The position numbers were made by a program, and so were the translations under genes. Under the pieces are notes generated by a model. It did no database searches, was not told the origin of the DNA, and saw only the letters and a program-made list of their open reading frames with translations. DNA of 64,000 nt from Rodentibacter ratti (GTDB lineage Bacteria > Pseudomonadota > Gammaproteobacteria > Enterobacterales > Pasteurellaceae): positions 248,001-312,000 of the forward strand of contig NZ_MLAJ01000002.1 of the NCBI RefSeq assembly GCF_002000485.1. Direction: 5' to 3'. Below are positions 9,006-15,587 of this stretch, one piece after another (position 1 is the first letter of the stretch; the number at the start of each line of letters is the position of its first letter).

Positions 9006-9944
9006 ATGCAAAAACTCACTCAAGAAAAATTTACCGCCTACAAAAACGAATTTGAAGGCGTAGAAATGCAAGAATACAGCCATTTCAACGACCACGCCAA
9101 AGTGGAAAAGATTATTAAACAAGGCATTAAAAACCACGCTTTTTTAAGCTTAATCACCACAAAATTTGTTGAAGATTCGCCAAATAAAGCCTATGCACTC
9201 TCTTTGCCGATTGTCAGCAACACAGACACCGACAAGCACGCCCGAGAACCGCGCAATATCGTGCAAGATGTAACCCCTTTTGAGTGCGCCCAAATTAATC
9301 TCGACGTTCGCCTTTTGCATAGCGAACTGGATCTTTTTACTGAAATTGATTTTGAAAAAGCCCTTAATGCCCGTTTAGGCGGAGAATTTGCGAAAAATCT
9401 CGCCATGGTAGGTTTTCACGGCACACACCGTGCAAAAGATTCCGAGCCACAAGCCCACCCACTGGGCGAAGATGTGGCGAAAGGTTGGCATGCACAGCTA
9501 AAAGAAAAAGCACAAGTGATTCAAGCTGCTGAATTAAGCGGACAAACCACCGCCCAACTTATCAAAAAGGCTCTTGAAAAATTGCCGGCAATACTTCGCG
9601 AAAGTGGTGATTTAATCGCAATTTGCGGGCGAAATGTTTTAGACGGTGCACTGATTCAGCTTGAGTCGAAACAGCTTAATGCACAAAATGGCGTGCTTTT
9701 AACGGCACAAAACCTTATCGGGGGCTTGCGTGCAATCAATGCGCCTTTCTTTCCGGCAAATTGCATTCTAATTAGCACGCTTTCAAACCTTGCCATTTAC
9801 CTAAAACAAAACACGGCACGCCTATTCTTCAAGCAAGAACTGCGCGAAGATAGCCTAAATGTTTATTTTTCGGTGCAGATTGATTATTTGCTGGAAAATT
9901 ACCGCCATGCGGTTTTAATTGAGGGCATTGAGGGGCGAGCATAA
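9006..9944 (+). CDS. P2 gpN-like major capsid protein
   Basis: The protein is 312 residues against about 357 for P2 gpN and matches it in order: KFTAYKNEFE near the N-terminus, PFECAQINLDVRL..LDL in the middle, then LAMVGFHGTHRAKDS, PLGEDVAKGWHAQ, DLIAICGRNVL, INAPFFPANCILISTLSNLAIY and VQIDYLLENYRHAVLIEGI. P2 gpN has the corresponding ECDQINFDFYIR, IMAGFNGVKRAETS, QDVAVGWLQK and PYFPADAMLITKLENLSIYY. It forms the HK97-fold capsid shell. The ribosome site is AAGGATGACAAT-ATG. No portal, terminase or head-completion gene accompanies it, which is unusual. Confidence 0.88.
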   Translation: MQKLTQEKFTAYKNEFEGVEMQEYSHFNDHAKVEKIIKQGIKNHAFLSLITTKFVEDSPNKAYALSLPIVSNTDTDKHAREPRNIVQDVTPFECAQINLDVRLLHSELDLFTEIDFEKALNARLGGEFAKNLAMVGFHGTHRAKDSEPQAHPLGEDVAKGWHAQLKEKAQVIQAAELSGQTTAQLIKKALEKLPAILRESGDLIAICGRNVLDGALIQLESKQLNAQNGVLLTAQNLIGGLRAINAPFFPANCILISTLSNLAIYLKQNTARLFFKQELREDSLNVYFSVQIDYLLENYRHAVLIEGIEGRA

Positions 9945-10165
9945 TGGAAGAAAAAACCATTGAAGCGCATGCAGCGGATTTACTCCACGCCACAAACCTA
10001 TTTTTGAATCACAGCGTGCAATGCTTAGTTAAACAAGGCGCCATTCAGTCTGGTGAAAGAAATGCGCTTATGCGTGAATATTCAAGGCTTATGGCAGAAC
10101 AAACCCGCATATCTGACCGCACTTCAAGCGAAATTCAAGCTCATTCCTTTATTTTTAGTTATTAA
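9944..10165 (+). CDS. Small protein translationally coupled to capsid gene
   Basis: This is a 73-residue hypothetical protein. Its ATG overlaps the capsid stop (TAATG), so the two are co-translated. The sequence is mostly helical and hydrophilic (TIEAHAADLLHATNLFLNHSV, SGERNALMREYSRLM), with no signal or membrane segment. In P2 the gene after the capsid gene is the terminase small subunit gpM; I see no clear match to it. An uptake signal lies inside the gene (10116-10124). Confidence 0.6.
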   Translation: MEEKTIEAHAADLLHATNLFLNHSVQCLVKQGAIQSGERNALMREYSRLMAEQTRISDRTSSEIQAHSFIFSY

Positions 10166-10268
10166 CCCACTGCCCCGAAAAGGGGCTTTTTACTTTTCTA
10201 ATTTTCTTATTGATGAAAACTAAAAATAGCTTATAATCTAATTATTCAAATATACCTAAAGGATCCCC

Positions 10269-10532
10269 ATGAATCGCGTAAACTGGACAAAAGACGCGTT
10301 ACGGCAGCTTTTAAAAATAGATAGTAGGTATCAAAAAGCGATTAGAGAAAAGGCAAATGCACTTGAAACTTTTCCAAACGAAGCGCTAGATACCAAAAAA
10401 TTAAAAGGTGAAGAAGGGAAATGGCGGCTAAGGGTAGGCAATTACCGTATTATTTTTGAAGTTATCAACGGAGAGCCGAAAATCATCAACATTCAAGCCA
10501 TAAAACGCCGTAGTGAACGCACTTATAGCTAG
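10269..10532 (+). CDS. RelE/HigB-type toxin
   Basis: The 87-residue protein has the RelE/ParE-superfamily layout: WTKDALRQLLKIDSRYQKAIREKA, then KLKGEEGKWRLRVGNYRIIFEV, ending in IKRRSERTYS. Members are usually mRNA interferases acting on the ribosome. The toxin gene precedes its antitoxin with an 11-nt gap, the HigBA order. The ribosome site is AAGGATCCCC-ATG. AT-rich DNA upstream suggests its own promoter. In a satellite it may stabilise the element or act against competing phage. Confidence 0.88.
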   Translation: MNRVNWTKDALRQLLKIDSRYQKAIREKANALETFPNEALDTKKLKGEEGKWRLRVGNYRIIFEVINGEPKIINIQAIKRRSERTYS

Positions 10533-10543
10533 GAGAAAGCAAA

Positions 10544-10936
10544 ATGAATCTAAATCACCGATATATTAACGACCCACAAGGGAAACCGGAATTTGTCATT
10601 TTACCTATTGCGGAATATGAAGATTTATTAATGAAAGCAAGTCCTTTTGATGATGAAAATTCCGCAGAATGGGAAGATATTCCCCTTGTTCCTACCGAAG
10701 ACGGGGCGGAATTAATTCCTAATGATGTAGTGAATATCATGTTTAATCAAGACGTGAGCCTATTGGCAGCGTGGCGCATTTATCGCAATCTTTCGCAAGC
10801 AGAGGTAGCAGAACGCACTGGATTAACTCAATCCGCTATTTCTCAAGCTGAACGCAAAGAAAGCAAACCACAAAAAAAGACCCGTGAAAAACTGGCGAAA
10901 ATTTATCAATGCAACCCCGAACAATTAGAAATTTAA
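10544..10936 (+). CDS. HigA-type antitoxin with C-terminal XRE domain
   Basis: The 130-residue partner of the preceding toxin has an N-terminal part (about 1-65) resembling Phd/YefM-like antitoxin ends (FVILPIAEYEDLL). The C-terminus is a helix-turn-helix of the Cro/CI type: WRIYRNLSQAEVAERTGLTQSAISQAE, followed by KKTREKLAKIYQCNPEQLEI. It should neutralise the toxin and repress the pair. The ribosome site is GGAGAAAGCAAA-ATG. Confidence 0.88.
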   Translation: MNLNHRYINDPQGKPEFVILPIAEYEDLLMKASPFDDENSAEWEDIPLVPTEDGAELIPNDVVNIMFNQDVSLLAAWRIYRNLSQAEVAERTGLTQSAISQAERKESKPQKKTREKLAKIYQCNPEQLEI

Positions 10937-10993
10937 ACCATATAAAGAAAGCCCTATTGATGGGCTTTCAATTTATTTAAGGATTCATCAAAA

Positions 10994-11908
10994 ATGACAA
11001 AAAGTAAACCCACTTTACCGCCGAGAAAATGGTATAGCTTGCAACAAGCAGCGGATAAATTAACAAGAAAATTTAATGAGCCGGTAACAATAGAGGATTT
11101 AATTCATTACTGGATTCACGGTTATTTAATGTTTAGCGTGAAAATGGAATATAACGTTCTATCATTAAATATAGGGAATAATCGTTTCCTTCAAACAAAA
11201 GAAAATGATTTACCCCAAATTATTTTAGCTAATGAGATAAGAACCATAAGCGAGAAAGACTTTGAGTTAGAAAATATATTTTTTGCACAAACATTTAAGC
11301 AAGCAAAAGAAAATGAATTTAGACTTTGGGCAGAGAGAAAAAGCTTTAAATTTATAGGCGATAAGATAAATGATGTAAGAAGATTGTTAGAATGTTTACC
11401 GGTTAAAGAGGATGATATATTAAGAATGAATGGTTTTTTTAACTTTCCTTTTCATCATCACCCAAGAAAAATAAAAACAGAAGAAACAATATTAAATAAT
11501 GGATTAAACCTAGATCTAGGGATAAATTATCTGCTCACTCCAAAAAATAATGAACAAAACAGGTTATTATTTATTTTATACTTAAAAGAAAATCAAAATA
11601 TTCACTTCAAGATTAATGATTTCTATATACTGCATTCAGATTTTGACGATTTTATTAATGGCAAGAAATACACGGACGAAATAAAAGGAAAGATTGAAGA
11701 AATTGAAAAAGAAAAAACATCACCCCGAAAACAAGCCAACCAAGCTGAATTTATTAAAGCCTTACTCAAATTGCACTATGGCATAGATGAACCGGAAAAA
11801 GCGAGAAGCCTTTTAAACGGACAATTAGCCAAAAAATTTGCCAGTGCTGGAATAGAGATTAACATCACGCCGGAGACGCTTAGAAACTGGCTTAATACAG
11901 CAAAATAA
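10994..11908 (+). CDS. AT-rich gene of unknown function, possible DNA-binding protein
   Basis: I do not recognise this 304-residue protein. The N-terminus (KWYSLQQAADKLTRKF, then IEDLIHYWIHGYLMF) resembles the MerR-like helix-turn-helix found in small element-borne regulators. The middle (about 60-230) is AT-rich in codons and rich in Asn, Lys and Ile, unlike its neighbours. The C-terminus (RKQANQAEFIKALLKLHYGID, then NITPETLRNWLNTAK) resembles tails seen on other phage-island proteins and predicts a second small helical DNA-binding unit. The base composition suggests recent acquisition of the central part. It may be a regulator or an anti-phage cargo gene. Confidence 0.55.
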   Translation: MTKSKPTLPPRKWYSLQQAADKLTRKFNEPVTIEDLIHYWIHGYLMFSVKMEYNVLSLNIGNNRFLQTKENDLPQIILANEIRTISEKDFELENIFFAQTFKQAKENEFRLWAERKSFKFIGDKINDVRRLLECLPVKEDDILRMNGFFNFPFHHHPRKIKTEETILNNGLNLDLGINYLLTPKNNEQNRLLFILYLKENQNIHFKINDFYILHSDFDDFINGKKYTDEIKGKIEEIEKEKTSPRKQANQAEFIKALLKLHYGIDEPEKARSLLNGQLAKKFASAGIEINITPETLRNWLNTAK

Positions 11909-11915
11909 CCTTTCA

Positions 11916-11953
11916 TTTTTTTGGAAATTTCCGAACTATTTTTGGAAATTTCC
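11916..11953. promoter_or_regulatory. Tandem palindromic operator upstream of second alpA
   Basis: The perfect 10-bp palindrome GGAAATTTCC occurs at 11923-11932 and 11944-11953, each preceded by TTTTT. The centres are 21 bp apart, two helical turns. They lie between the preceding gene and the alpA-type gene starting at 12047, as expected of an operator bound by two dimers. Confidence 0.6.
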
Positions 11954-12046
11954 ACTCTTCAAAAAATCCATTCCCTACCATACCACCCCGACAAACAAGA
12001 CAAAAAAGCACGTTATTTGACAACACCAACAATCAAAGGGGAACGT

Positions 12047-12262
12047 ATGGAAAAAACCATTGATTCACAACAACGTTACTACTCAACCGCCACACTTTGC
12101 GAAATGCTCGACGTTTCTCGCAGTTGGCTATGGGAACAATCAAAAGCCGGTAAATTTCCAAAACCGGTTAAGTTTGGGCGCTTGGCCCGTTATCCGGTTG
12201 AAGCCGTGGAGCGTTATTTAGCGCAGCAAAACCACACCGCAGAAAACCCCAATGCGCACTAA
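12047..12262 (+). CDS. alpA: Second AlpA-family regulator
   Basis: This 71-residue winged helix-turn-helix protein reads YYSTATLCEMLDVSRSWLWEQ, then GKFPKPVKFGRLARYPVEAVERYL, a classic AlpA/Vis pattern. I place the start at ATG 12047 (AAAGGGGAACGT upstream); a longer frame from a TTG at 11921 would run through the palindromic operator and is unlikely. It precedes the Ogr/Delta gene by 9 nt and probably heads the operon reaching into the immunity and replication region. Confidence 0.9.
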   Translation: MEKTIDSQQRYYSTATLCEMLDVSRSWLWEQSKAGKFPKPVKFGRLARYPVEAVERYLAQQNHTAENPNAH

Positions 12263-12271
12263 GGGGGCAAG

Positions 12272-12580
12272 ATGAGCGGATTAACGATTTATTGCCCATT
12301 TTGCGGGCATAAAGTAGGTATTCGGACAAGTAGCAAACTTTCTTTACTGGTTACCAGTGCGCGCCTTTATTGCCCGCAATGCAACCAATTACAAGCGGAA
12401 TTTGTGGGGCAAATCACCAACATTCGCCGCGCGGTTTTTGTGGATTGTCCGGAAGCAAACGGCTGGGAGAAAAGCGAAAAAGAACTTTTGAAAGAGGCGG
12501 GGATGAAACCCATGACCAATGAGGAACGTTTATCACAGCTTAAAACATCTGGCAATACACAAGGCAAGCTCAATTTCTAG
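12272..12580 (+). CDS. Ogr/Delta-type zinc-finger transcription activator
   Basis: The protein has the Ogr/Delta pattern: CPFCG (Cys8, Cys11), RTS (residues 18-20), then YCPQC (Cys34, Cys37), AEFVGQ and IRR. In P2 (Ogr) and P4 (Delta) this family binds phage late promoters and recruits RNA polymerase through its alpha subunit; Delta lets the satellite switch on helper late genes. Here it is 102 residues, with a C-terminal extension (about 60-102) of unknown role. It suggests that this element depends on a P2-type helper. Confidence 0.82.
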   Translation: MSGLTIYCPFCGHKVGIRTSSKLSLLVTSARLYCPQCNQLQAEFVGQITNIRRAVFVDCPEANGWEKSEKELLKEAGMKPMTNEERLSQLKTSGNTQGKLNF

Positions 12581-12677
12581 CCTTGACGCCGAAATGCAGC
12601 CAAAAGAAAGCCCCCGCGGGAACGGAGGCTTAAATCCTAAACCAACTAATTATCTAACCATAACTAAGGATTCATTT

Positions 12678-13265
12678 ATGAAAAATGAACAGGCATATTA
12701 TAGCCAAAAATCAAGCATTTATCACCAAACGCACAAAAAAAGCCGTATTTTGTCAAATTCAGCCTTGACAGTTAAAACGAAATTAAACTATATTAAATCC
12801 GCTTTAGCAAAATCTAGAGTACGAGCCTCGAAACTCGTTTTTATACACAAGGCGAACAGCACGCCGGATCGTGCTTTTTTTGTTCGTAGCGTTTACGCAC
12901 CCATTCAATATAGCCTATTTTCTGATAGTCTATTCTCAATGGTAGCGCATAGCGGGAAAGGTTCCGCCCTTTGCCGTGTTCCTTGTGTAACGGTTTTCGA
13001 GCCCGTTATGTGCTACCGCCCAAGCCTCGAAACTTTAGCGGTAGTTCCTCAAAATTTACACAAGGAAACCGCAGAGATGATCTACAAATTTCTATGCGTG
13101 AATCGCACGCACCCGCACTTTAATTTGTGCGTTCAAACTATTCAAGCCAACAGCGAAACCAACGCGCGCCTAAGCTTGAGCGCCGATTTTCAATGCCTTT
13201 CACTTATCGCAAAAATCAACCCGAAATTTGACTGCACTTTTACGCAAGGGGGGATTTATGCCTAA
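12678..13265 (+). CDS. Ash/Icd-like ORF overlying the immunity region
   Basis: The 195-codon frame from ATG 12678 (TAAGGATTCATTT upstream) contains AKSRVRASKLVF, then NSTPDRAFFVRSV, the signature of the Ash and Icd-like proteins annotated in P4-like satellites. P4 ash has been linked to derepression of resident lambdoid phage, and Icd proteins to blocked division. The same DNA contains a promoter, a terminator and complementary repeats, so at least part of the conserved protein signature may reflect RNA conservation. Whether the protein is made is uncertain. Confidence 0.55.
   Translation: MKNEQAYYSQKSSIYHQTHKKSRILSNSALTVKTKLNYIKSALAKSRVRASKLVFIHKANSTPDRAFFVRSVYAPIQYSLFSDSLFSMVAHSGKGSALCRVPCVTVFEPVMCYRPSLETLAVVPQNLHKETAEMIYKFLCVNRTHPHFNLCVQTIQANSETNARLSLSADFQCLSLIAKINPKFDCTFTQGGIYA
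12765..12794 (+). promoter_or_regulatory. Sigma-70 promoter of the immunity transcript
   Basis: TTGACA (12765-12770), an 18-bp spacer and TATATT (12789-12794) place a start near 12801. It lies inside the Ash-like frame and directly before the paired repeats, the position of the P4 early promoter PLE. Confidence 0.6.
12801..13070 (+). ncRNA. P4-like immunity RNA region (candidate)
   Basis: AGCCTCGAAACT occurs at 12824-12835 and again at 13023-13034. Between them TTTCGAG (12995-13001) is complementary to both copies. This is the seqA-seqB-seqC plan of P4 immunity, where the short cI RNA pairs with flanking leader sequences to force early termination. Further complementary pairs are 12941-12950 with 13008-13017, 13013-13019 with 13038-13044, and 12979-12990 with 13056-13067. 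The pairing is seen directly; the function is inferred. Confidence 0.55.
12858..12881 (+). terminator. Intrinsic terminator in the immunity leader
   Basis: AGCACG (12858-12863) and CGTGCT (12870-12875) form a perfect stem with a 6-nt loop, followed by an unbroken T-run to 12881. It lies about 60 nt after the predicted transcript start, so most early transcripts could end here. Confidence 0.75.
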
Positions 13266-13437
13266 TCTTTCCCTTAAAGCCCTTTTACGCTCCCTTATCC
13301 AAATTCACCGGATAGAGCGCATTTATATCACTATCAATTACATCAATGACAACAGCATAAATCAACACGTTACCGGCAATGCAAATAATATGGCGGGGCG
13401 TGATGTGAACATATCAAGAGGGGGAGAAAATGAGTAG
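13258..13437 (+). CDS. Small hypothetical protein
   Basis: The 59-residue protein starts at ATG 13258, which overlaps the end of the Ash-like frame (stop 13263-13265) after a GGGGGG ribosome site. An earlier frame start at 13228 lacks this. It has a basic N-terminal helix (NLSLKALLRSLIQIHRIERI), an ITINYIND strand and a Gly/Asn-rich end containing GNANNMAGRDVNIS. No family recognised. It overlaps the next gene by 8 nt. Confidence 0.5.
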   Translation: MPNLSLKALLRSLIQIHRIERIYITINYINDNSINQHVTGNANNMAGRDVNISRGGENE

Positions 13438-13768
13438 TAAATTAATTCAAACCCATGAAGGCATTTTAATTTATCGCGACCCCAACAAAGAGAAAAAAAC
13501 AAATCCTTCCTTGTTATTGATTGATGAATTAAATGTGCGTTTCAACGTTCCGACACAGCCGGAAGAACGAGATTTAACAGATTCCCTCGCCTTTTTTGGC
13601 GTTTGCTATTTAGCCTTAATCAAAGAGCTAAACGGCACGCCTATTTTGAAGTGGTTGGATAACCGCCTATGCGATGTTTATTCACAAAACGGGCGTTACC
13701 CACTCGAACAAACGCTTGAAAAATATGCACAACTCAAGGCACAGCAAGGGGGCAAAAATGGCAATTAG
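13430..13768 (+). CDS. Hypothetical satellite protein
   Basis: This 112-residue soluble protein has a mixed alpha/beta look (GILIYRDPNKEKK, LLLIDELNVRF, DSLAFFGVCYLALIKELNG). No family, signal peptide or membrane segment is recognised. GGGGGAGAA precedes the ATG. It lies inside the compact run between the immunity region and the second recombinase and overlaps its neighbours, so it is co-transcribed with them. Confidence 0.55.
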   Translation: MSSKLIQTHEGILIYRDPNKEKKTNPSLLLIDELNVRFNVPTQPEERDLTDSLAFFGVCYLALIKELNGTPILKWLDNRLCDVYSQNGRYPLEQTLEKYAQLKAQQGGKNGN

Positions 13769-14072
13769 TATCTACTCTCTCACCGATGAAAATAATCAAA
13801 CCGCTTACTATGCCGTAGTGAAAATTCAAATCAAGCGGCAGAAACTCATTTCAAGCCGCTATTTTGAATCAGACAAAGCCACCGCCCGCCAATGGGCAAA
13901 AAGCGAAGAAACAAGGCTGAAATTAGAAAATGGCGGAAAGGTGAGCAATATCGAAAAAGTAACCTATGCACGCCACACCGCTTTACAACAAAACAGCAGC
14001 GCAAAAGCCTTTAATGATTTATTCAAAATCATGGGCGCAAGAAAACCACAGCCACAAGGAGCAACAGCATGA
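13758..14072 (+). CDS. Small basic hypothetical protein
   Basis: The 104-residue protein starts at ATG 13758 behind AAGGGGGCAAAA, which decides the start against an upstream in-frame codon at 13674. It contains YYAVVKIQIKRQKLISSRYFES, then ATARQWAKSEETRLKLEN, an arrangement close to the N-terminal arm-binding fold of some integrases. A role with the recombinase downstream is possible but unproven. It overlaps the next start by 4 nt. Confidence 0.5.
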   Translation: MAISIYSLTDENNQTAYYAVVKIQIKRQKLISSRYFESDKATARQWAKSEETRLKLENGGKVSNIEKVTYARHTALQQNSSAKAFNDLFKIMGARKPQPQGATA

Positions 14073-14251
14073 ACACCTATTCTTTACACTTTCCCAACGG
14101 CGCAGAATTGGAATTTTTCGCCAGTGATAGCGCGCTATTTAGTGAGGCTTTCCCGTGGCTTGCTATTCCCGAAAATGAGAAAGCGGCAGAAAGACGGAAA
14201 AAACAAAAACGCAAAGCCCAACGCCTAGCACGCCGTAAGAATCGGAAATAA
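14069..14251 (+). CDS. Small protein with arginine/lysine-rich tail
   Basis: The 60-residue protein overlaps the previous stop (ATGA). The first half is ordinary (YSLHFPNGAELEFFASD). The second half is a strongly basic helix (ERRKKQKRKAQRLARRKNRK), suggesting nucleic-acid binding. It ends 9 nt before the second recombinase gene. No family recognised. Confidence 0.5.
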   Translation: MNTYSLHFPNGAELEFFASDSALFSEAFPWLAIPENEKAAERRKKQKRKAQRLARRKNRK

Positions 14252-14260
14252 GGGGGAATT

Positions 14261-15265
14261 ATGGCAACCATTATCAAAAGAAATAAAGGATGGCGCGCGC
14301 AAGTGCGCCGTAAAGGCGTTTCAAAATCGGAACAATTCCGCACTAAAGCCGAGGCTATCGCATGGGCAAAGGAGTTAGAGGAAAAAATCATTAATGGTAC
14401 TTATCACACGGGGATCCCTTATATCACCTTTGCGGATGTAATCGATAAGTACATCAAAGAAGTAAGCCGCTATAAGAAAAGTTACCGTGAAGAACGACTG
14501 CGCCTTTTCCGCTTAATGGATATGCCGCTAGGGCGCGTTTATTTAGTGGATTTAAAGGAAGATGATTTTAGGTTATGGCGTGATGAACGCCTTTCTAAAG
14601 TCAGCGTGGCAAGCGTTTTACGGGAATGGAACACCCTTTCCCATATTATGACAATGGCGTGCGGTGAATGGAAATTCCTGAAAGAAAATCCCCTTAAAAA
14701 CGTGCGCAAACCGAAAACCCCGCATGCACGCACACGCCGTTATAGCCATGAGGAAATCGAACGCTTGAAATTTGTTTCCGGCTTTTCACTTAACCGCGCC
14801 CCACTCACCGCATTAAGCCGAGCGGGAGCGGCGATGTTATTCGCCCTTGAAACCGCCATGCGCGCCGGTGAAATTTGCAATGCAAAATGGAAAAATTACA
14901 ACCGGCAAACGAAAATTTTACATATTCCGACCAGTAAAAACGGACACCCGCGCAATGTTCCGCTTTCAACAAAAGCCGTGGCGATTCTCGACACAATGGA
15001 ACGTTTAAGTTTTGGTGAAGAAGAGCCTATTTTTCAATTAACCGCCCGAAACCTCGATGCAAATTTCAGAAAGCTGAAAGCACGAGCGGGGCTTGATGAA
15101 GCTGATTTACATTTTCACGACACAAGGCGCGAAGCCTTAACCCGCCTTGCGGAAAAAGTGGACGTAATGACCTTGGCAAAAATCAGCGGCCACCGAGACA
15201 TTAAAATTTTACTGAATACTTACTATTCGCCAAAAATGGAAAATGTAGTCAGCCTTTTGGGCTAA
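14261..15265 (+). CDS. Second tyrosine recombinase, internal to the element
   Basis: The 334-residue phage-type integrase has an N-terminal arm-binding segment (KGWRAQVRRKGV, about 1-50) and a core-binding domain (about 55-150). The catalytic residues are complete: Arg201 (AMRAGEIC), Lys226, His286-x-x-Arg289 (HDTR), His311 (GHRD) and Tyr321 or Tyr322. It is distinct from the P4-type integrase at the left end, lacking the DUF4102 domain. It lies mid-element between immunity and replication genes and is followed by a helix-turn-helix gene. Resolution of replicated multimers or a relic of a second element are both possible. Confidence 0.9.
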   Translation: MATIIKRNKGWRAQVRRKGVSKSEQFRTKAEAIAWAKELEEKIINGTYHTGIPYITFADVIDKYIKEVSRYKKSYREERLRLFRLMDMPLGRVYLVDLKEDDFRLWRDERLSKVSVASVLREWNTLSHIMTMACGEWKFLKENPLKNVRKPKTPHARTRRYSHEEIERLKFVSGFSLNRAPLTALSRAGAAMLFALETAMRAGEICNAKWKNYNRQTKILHIPTSKNGHPRNVPLSTKAVAILDTMERLSFGEEEPIFQLTARNLDANFRKLKARAGLDEADLHFHDTRREALTRLAEKVDVMTLAKISGHRDIKILLNTYYSPKMENVVSLLG

Positions 15266-15282
15266 TCATTAAGGAACAAAAA

Positions 15283-15579
15283 ATGCAAGAAATTCAACAA
15301 GAACCAAAATTAACGCTGGCAAGCCTGAAACGCATTCTTGCCGATTATGACGAACGCCTAAACCGACTTGAAAACGACAAGGCAACATTTAGCCCTGATG
15401 AAATCTGGACAGCCCGCCAAGTGGCAGACTACGCCAAAATTTCATACGGCTATTTAATGCAAAAACTTATTCACGATCCGCACTTTCCGGCAAGCGTAGG
15501 CACACCAAAGAAAAACGCCCCGAAAAAATACCGCGCTGGCGATGTGATTGCGTTTTTTAAGAATAGAAATCAAGGTTAG
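15283..15579 (+). CDS. Helix-turn-helix protein, excisionase-like
   Basis: The 98-residue protein has an N-terminal helix (about 10-35, SLKRILADYDERLNRLEN) and a winged helix-turn-helix (IWTARQVADYAKISYGYLMQKL, then KKYRAGDVIAFF) of the MerR/excisionase class. Lying 17 nt behind the recombinase and 8 nt before the DUF927 gene, it could be the directionality factor for the former or a regulator of replication. The role is inferred from fold and position. Confidence 0.65.
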   Translation: MQEIQQEPKLTLASLKRILADYDERLNRLENDKATFSPDEIWTARQVADYAKISYGYLMQKLIHDPHFPASVGTPKKNAPKKYRAGDVIAFFKNRNQG

Positions 15580-15587
15580 GGGGAGTT

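Noticed and set aside
12519-12677. Upstream extension of the Ash-like frame
   Set aside because: It overlaps the Ogr/Delta gene; ATG 12678 has its own ribosome site and begins the family-like part.
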